A stretch of DNA of 64,000 nucleotides, taken from Luteibacter yeojuensis (GTDB lineage: Bacteria; Pseudomonadota; Gammaproteobacteria; Xanthomonadales; Rhodanobacteraceae). The first letter of the stretch is position 1; every line of letters begins with the position of its first letter. This document shows, one piece after another, positions 59,960 through 64,000 of this stretch. The notes beneath the pieces were generated by a model, which was not told the DNA's origin, did not search any database, and was given only the letters and a program-made list of their open reading frames with translations. The stretch is from contig NZ_JZRB01000011.1 in the NCBI RefSeq assembly GCF_000964085.1, forward strand, positions 1 through 64,000, in the 5' to 3' direction. Position numbers and translations under genes: made by a program.

Positions 59960-60474
59960 TCACGCGTCATGTCGTCGGCACCTCAGCAGTTGTCTGGCAC
60001 GCAATATGTTTTGCGGCGCAATGTAGGGTGGAGAAGGCTCACTATCGGTACACCGCTGCTGAGTACAACGCGACCGCCGATTTCGTGACGGTTGATGATG
60101 ATGCGTTCTGGAGTCACGCGCGTCCGGCGCTCCACCTGCGCCTTCCCCTATCTGGAGCCGAAGACGGGAAGTTCATGGACGACTGGTTCCTCTTCGACCA
60201 AGGGTCGAGTGAATACATCTATCTGCTGAACAGCACTCGCAGGACGACGCCATCATGGGCGGGGCGGGACGCCCCGCATCCCGATGGACCTCTCTACAAG
60301 CTCAAGAAGTATTACGCATGGGACAAACGCCACAAGTTGATTGTGGATGTGCCGAGAAGCGGAGACTCGGCACCGCAATACATCTTTATCCCTGAGCTAC
60401 AGCGGCTTATTCCGGGCATCTCGGGAACGTCTCCAGCGCCTGGCATGTTCATGCTCGACCGTTGCGAGACCTGA
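59947..60474 (+). CDS. Secreted immunity-like protein, paralog B'
   Basis: 175 residues. Signal region MGKLITRHVVGTSAVVWHAICFA, mature start AQCRVEKAHYRYTAAEYNATADF, DDWFLFDQGSSEYIYLLNST and APQYIFIPELQRLIPGISG ... GMFMLDRCET. Nearly collinear with the protein at 57995. First gene after the toxin; the remnant of an A-type gene precedes it. Proposed periplasmic immunity protein. Confidence 0.75.
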   Translation: MGKLITRHVVGTSAVVWHAICFAAQCRVEKAHYRYTAAEYNATADFVTVDDDAFWSHARPALHLRLPLSGAEDGKFMDDWFLFDQGSSEYIYLLNSTRRTTPSWAGRDAPHPDGPLYKLKKYYAWDKRHKLIVDVPRSGDSAPQYIFIPELQRLIPGISGTSPAPGMFMLDRCET

Positions 60475-60576
60475 CTGCTATTCGTAGAAGATATCGAACG
60501 GGATGAATTTCCATATCGATTCGACTCAATTCAGGGTTTAGCCTAGGCACATCCGCTCATTCCCTGGAGGTCCCTC

Positions 60577-61812
60577 GTGGACGGCTCGTCTCCCGCCGCG
60601 CCGGCGGTTGTTGATCGGCGCATCCGCCACGGCACGCCGGCCTTCCGGCGCACCAATCTCGCCTTGTTCTCGTCCGGCTTCGCCACCTTCGGCCTGCTGT
60701 ATTGCGTGCAGCCGTTGATGCCAGCGTTCTCGCATGATTTCGGCGTGGATGCCGCCACCAGTTCGCTCTCGCTTTCGCTCACCACGGCGGTGATGGCCGT
60801 GGGCATGCTGTTCGCCGGTGCCATCTCCGATGCGCTGGGCCGCAAGCCGGTCATGTTGGCGTCGCTGCTGTCGTCGTCGCTGCTGGTGCTGCTTACGGCC
60901 GTGTCGCCGAGCTGGGCGCTGCTGCTCGCCGCTCGTGCGCTGCTCGGTGTGACGCTGGCTGGGTTGCCGGCCGTAGCCATGACGTACCTTAGCGAGGAAG
61001 TGCACGGCGAATCCCTTGGCTTTGCCATGGGCCTCTACATTGGCGGCAACGCCATCGGCGGCATGAGTGGCCGCTTGATTTCAGGCTTCACGGCCGACCA
61101 CGCCTCATGGCGCGTGGCTGTCGGCGTCATCGGTGTCCTCGGCCTCGTGGCCGCGCTGCTTGTCGCCAAGGGCTTGCCGGCCTCCGTGCATTTCCAGAGC
61201 CGCAGTGCACGCCCCCGCGCGTTGCTCGCATCGTTCGGCGAGCTGCTCAAGGACAAGGGCATGCCGTGGTTGTTCGCCGAAGGCTTCCTGCTCATGGGCG
61301 CGTTCGTCACCATCTACAACTACGTGTCCTTCCGCCTCCTGGCACCGCCGTTTTCGCTGTCGCAATCGCATGTAGGCGCCATCTTCATGGTGTACCTCAT
61401 CGGTGTGGGCGCATCGGCGTGGATGGGGTCGCTGGCCGGCAAGCTTGGCCGCGGCAAAGTTATGTGGACGGCGTTCGTGATGATGCTGGTGGGCGTGGCC
61501 CTCACGTCGAGCATGTCGCTGTGGGCCATCGTCACCGGCATCGCGCTCATCACTTTCGGCTTCTTCGGTGGCCATTCCATCGCGAGCGGCTGGGTGGGCA
61601 TGCGGGCGAAGAGCGCCAAGGCGCATGCCTCGTCGATGTACCTGTTTTCGTACTACATGGGCTCGAGCATCGCCGGTTCACTTGGCGGCGTGGCTTGGGT
61701 GCATGCGGGGTGGGCTGGTGTGGCCACTTATGTTGCCGTGTTGGTTGCCGCCGGGCTGGCCATCGCGTGGAAGCTGCGCGGGTTGCGGCCGTTGGCGCAG
61801 GTTTCGCAGTAG
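60577..61812 (+). CDS. MFS transporter, YnfM/NepI-like
   Basis: 411 residues with twelve hydrophobic helices. Signature LFAGAISDALGRKPVML between TM2 and TM3 is the MFS motif A. The N-terminal TNLALFSSGFATFGLLYCVQPLMPAFS is shared with YnfM-type drug/metabolite exporters. GTG start with CTGGAGG 6 bases upstream. Convergent with a LysR gene that may control it. Confidence 0.9.
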   Translation: MDGSSPAAPAVVDRRIRHGTPAFRRTNLALFSSGFATFGLLYCVQPLMPAFSHDFGVDAATSSLSLSLTTAVMAVGMLFAGAISDALGRKPVMLASLLSSSLLVLLTAVSPSWALLLAARALLGVTLAGLPAVAMTYLSEEVHGESLGFAMGLYIGGNAIGGMSGRLISGFTADHASWRVAVGVIGVLGLVAALLVAKGLPASVHFQSRSARPRALLASFGELLKDKGMPWLFAEGFLLMGAFVTIYNYVSFRLLAPPFSLSQSHVGAIFMVYLIGVGASAWMGSLAGKLGRGKVMWTAFVMMLVGVALTSSMSLWAIVTGIALITFGFFGGHSIASGWVGMRAKSAKAHASSMYLFSYYMGSSIAGSLGGVAWVHAGWAGVATYVAVLVAAGLAIAWKLRGLRPLAQVSQ

Positions 61813-61999
61813 CCAAAATGACGAAGCCCCCAGGCTTGCGCCCGGGGCGTTGGCGAGGGCGGAAGGCTCGTCAGCGCCTTCGTTCCTGCTGCAATTGCCA
61901 CCTCGAAAGGTCTGACTGCAGACTTGGAGGTCGTGTGTTCCCGACGCGATGAAGTATAGCTTCGACGTGGGCGATGTGCATTGCAGATGTTTCTCTATG

Positions 62000-62076
62000 C
62001 AGGCGCGCTCGCGCGCGCATCGCCCACGGGTGTGAGCTCCTACGGAAGCGTCGCGCGCAAGCGCGCTCCCACAGGC
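62000..62076. repeat. REP pair between MFS and lysR genes
   Basis: Two inverted copies (GGCGCGCTCGCGCGCG and CGCGCAAGCGCGCTCCCAC) separated by a CGCCCACGGGTGTGAGCTCCTA segment. The preceding 61813-61999 shows only a short GCCCC/GGGGC hairpin (61826-61848). Confidence 0.85.
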
Positions 62077-62096
62077 CGATTTTCCCAGGGTGGCAG

Positions 62097-62987
62097 TTAG
62101 GCTTTCAGCATCAGCGCCATGAACGCCTTCACCAGTGGCGAGGTATCGGCGCGGCGGTGCACCAGGTGCAGTGCGCTTGCCGCATCGGGTGAATCGATCG
62201 GCACGTAAGCCACGCCGGTGACATGCACATGGCGCATCGATTCTGGCAGCACGGCGACACCGAGGCCTGCGGCGACCAGGCCCACCATCGTCGCGGATTC
62301 GCCGGCCTCCTGCGCCACGCGCGGCGCGAACCCGGCGTTGCGGCACATCTGCTGGACCTGCGCGGCAACACCCGTGCCCGCGTTGCGGCTGAATACGACG
62401 AAGTGCTCTTCAGCCAGCTGCTCCACGCGCACGCGTGGCTTGCGGCCCTTCGCCAGCGGGTGGTCAGCCCGCAGTACGGCGACCAGCGGATCGTCCACCA
62501 GCTTGCGCGCCACCAGCGGCGGGGGCAGGTTGGTGCCACGGATCAGGCCCACTTGCTGGGTGCCTTCGAGCAGGCGCTCGATCTGCTGCAGCGTGTTGTG
62601 TTCCTTCAGCACCAGCCGCACCGCGGGGTACGCCTCGCGGAACGCCCGCACGGCGCGCGGGAAGCGCTCGATCAGCGGCGTGCTCTGTGTGAACCCCACG
62701 TGCAGCTCGCCAATGTCGCCACGCTCCGCGCGCCGGGCCATGTCGCCGGCTTCGTCGACGCGGGCGATGATGTCCCGCGCGGCATCGAGGTAAACGCGGC
62801 CGGCATCGGTGAGTTCGACGCGGCGGTTGGTACGGCGCAGCAGGCGCAACCCGAGTTGCGCTTCGAGGTCGCGGATCTGCTGGCTGAGCGGCGGCTGCGA
62901 GATGCCGAGCCGCTCGGCCGCACGGCTGAAGTGGAGCTCGTCGGCGACGGCGATGAAATAGCGCAGGTGCCGCAGCTCGATGTTCAT
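62097..62987 (-). CDS. LysR-family regulator (BenM/CatM-like)
   Basis: 296 residues. Winged helix-turn-helix (1-65; LHFSRAAERLGISQPPLSQQIRDLE) and a co-inducer domain with FTQSTPLIERFPRAVRAF. Similar regulators control aromatic degradation or adjacent MFS exporters. Its start is 4 bp after the tesB stop, so it may be transcribed with tesB. Confidence 0.92.
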   Translation of the reverse strand: MNIELRHLRYFIAVADELHFSRAAERLGISQPPLSQQIRDLEAQLGLRLLRRTNRRVELTDAGRVYLDAARDIIARVDEAGDMARRAERGDIGELHVGFTQSTPLIERFPRAVRAFREAYPAVRLVLKEHNTLQQIERLLEGTQQVGLIRGTNLPPPLVARKLVDDPLVAVLRADHPLAKGRKPRVRVEQLAEEHFVVFSRNAGTGVAAQVQQMCRNAGFAPRVAQEAGESATMVGLVAAGLGVAVLPESMRHVHVTGVAYVPIDSPDAASALHLVHRRADTSPLVKAFMALMLKA

Positions 62988-62991
62988 GCGC

Positions 62992-63858
62992 TTAGCCGGG
63001 GCGGACGCGGATGAGGCCTTCCTGCGCGGTGCTGGCGATGAGCTTGCCGTCGCGGGTGTAGATCATGCCGCGCGCCAGGCCACGGCCGCCTTGCGAGGTG
63101 GGGCTGTCGAACGAATAGAGCAGCCACTCGTCGATGCGGAAGGGGCGGTGGAACCACAGGGCGTGGTCCAGGCTGGCCATCTGCATGTTGCGGGTGAGGT
63201 AGGAAATGCCGTGCGGCAGCGTGGCCGTGCCGATCAGGTGGAAATCCGAGGCGTAGGCGAGCAGCGCCTGGTGCAGCGACAGCGTATCGGCGATGGGCGC
63301 GGTGAGGCGGAACCAGATGTGCTGGTAGGGCGGGCGCTTGGCGGGGCGCAGTTCATCGCGCGGCCACACGTGGCGGAACTCGAATGGGCCGTCCTTACCA
63401 AGCCAGCGCTGGGTTTTCTCAGGCAGGCGGGCCAGCTGCTCGGCCGACATGGCGGGCATGGGTTCGATGTCCTCTGGCGCTGGCACCTCCGGCATCGACA
63501 TCTGGTGCTCGTAGCCTTCCTCGGGCACCTGGAACGAGATGGAGCCGTTGAGGATGGGCTGGCCGTGCTGGATGGCCACCACCCGGCGGGCGGAGAACGA
63601 CCCGCCGTCGCGCGTGCGCTCCACGCTGTAGACGATGGGCGCGTCGATATCGCCCGCGCGCAGGAAATAGGCGTGCAGGGAATGGGCGACGCGGTCCGCG
63701 GGCACCGTGCGGTGCGCGGCGGATAGCGCCTGGCCCAGCACCTGGCCACCGAAGACGAACTTCGTGCCGATGTCGCGGCTCTGGCCGCGGAACAGGTTGT
63801 CTTCGAGGCGTTCGAGCTGGAGCAGTTCGACGAGCTCGCCGACGTGGGTGTCCTGCAT
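62992..63858 (-). CDS. tesB: Acyl-CoA thioesterase II
   Basis: Hydrolyses medium and long-chain acyl-CoA. 288 residues, a double hot-dog fold. Motifs: LFRGQSRDIGTKFVFGGQVLGQAL, LASLDHALWFHRPFRIDEWLLY-like segment (MASLDHALWFHRPF) containing the catalytic Asp, and SPTSQGGRGLARG. The ATG at 63856-63858 starts the family sequence. Confidence 0.96.
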   Translation of the reverse strand: MQDTHVGELVELLQLERLEDNLFRGQSRDIGTKFVFGGQVLGQALSAAHRTVPADRVAHSLHAYFLRAGDIDAPIVYSVERTRDGGSFSARRVVAIQHGQPILNGSISFQVPEEGYEHQMSMPEVPAPEDIEPMPAMSAEQLARLPEKTQRWLGKDGPFEFRHVWPRDELRPAKRPPYQHIWFRLTAPIADTLSLHQALLAYASDFHLIGTATLPHGISYLTRNMQMASLDHALWFHRPFRIDEWLLYSFDSPTSQGGRGLARGMIYTRDGKLIASTAQEGLIRVRPG

Positions 63859-63905
63859 GGGTATCCCCTTGGAAACAGTGCGCGTTGGCCGCCGATTATA
63901 GGGAG

Positions 63906-64000
63906 TCAGGCCGTGATGCGGCCGAGGCGGCCATCGTCGTACGCGCGTGCCCACGGGAACTGCGGGCCGGGGTCGCGCTTGCGCGGCACTTCGTTCTCCG
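63906..64000 (-). CDS. ampD: 3' end of an ampD-like amidase (partial)
   Basis: The last 30 residues of a minus-strand gene truncated by the window edge. They end RKRDPGPQFPWARAYDDG...RITA; KxDPGPxFxW is the zinc-ligand C-terminal motif of AmpD, the cytosolic 1,6-anhydro-N-acetylmuramyl-L-alanine amidase. Other amidase_2 members share it. Confidence 0.6.
   Translation of the reverse strand, partial: ENEVPRKRDPGPQFPWARAYDDGRLGRITA

Overview
The window looks like chromosomal DNA from a high-GC gammaproteobacterium of the Xanthomonadales, most likely Rhodanobacteraceae (Luteibacter/Dyella-like). The basis is very high GC, gene content and order (nudJ-mnmA-hflD, clpS-clpA, infA, serC-pheA-hisC-aroA, kdsB, uvrC-pgsA, rne/rluC, aguA-aguB) and many REP-type palindromes with a GGGAGCGCGCTTGCGCGCG core. 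The genus is an inference; no database search was possible.

Layout. 0-11.3 kb: aconitase with a divergent LysR regulator, the nudJ-mnmA-hflD tRNA-thiolation operon, clpS-clpA followed by an unusual ClpP-like peptidase, infA, and a polyhydroxyalkanoate-granule family protein. 11.4-19.7 kb: serine/aromatic/histidine-type biosynthesis (serC, then translationally coupled pheA-hisC-aroA), kdsB, a candidate GGA-rich small RNA, uvrC and pgsA. 19.7-20.1 kb: tRNA-Gly, tRNA-Cys and tRNA-Leu, each with its own hairpin or promoter signals. 20.1-25 kb: an accessory stretch of small secreted or membrane proteins, a DUF3800 protein, a PAP2 phosphatase and a secreted esterase. 25-31.2 kb: an alpha-galactoside locus (GntR/FCD regulator, mutarotase, GH36 and a GH27 with two carbohydrate-binding modules). 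31.2-36.5 kb: SDR plus divergent AraC regulator, a Tat-exported threonine-aldolase-like enzyme, a fluoride riboswitch with crcB, a second identical tRNA-Gly, and a GacA/UvrY-type response regulator. 36.5-52.8 kb: mostly housekeeping (rne, rluC, phhB, nfuA, two cytochromes c, a TraB-family protein, agmatine catabolism, an ABC-F ATPase, recJ). 52.8-60.5 kb: accessory region with a bestrophin-like channel, a DMT transporter interrupted by an amber stop, and a lytic-transglycosylase-like toxin flanked by paralogous secreted proteins. 60.5-64 kb: MFS transporter, LysR regulator, tesB and the 3' end of an ampD-like gene.

Most interesting system. At 57.4-60.5 kb a 234-residue protein with a soluble-lytic-transglycosylase core and no signal peptide is bracketed by three full-length paralogous proteins that carry signal peptides and a conserved N-/C-terminal cysteine pair. 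A decayed copy of a fourth paralog lies just after the toxin gene. This is the pattern of a peptidoglycan-degrading contact-dependent effector with duplicated periplasmic immunity proteins.

Second. A short GGA-rich RNA with a strong terminator lies between kdsB and uvrC (17.1-17.2 kb), downstream of a GacA-box-like palindrome. The same window encodes a GacA/UvrY-type regulator, so this may be an Rsm/Csr-type regulatory RNA in a family where such RNAs are poorly known.
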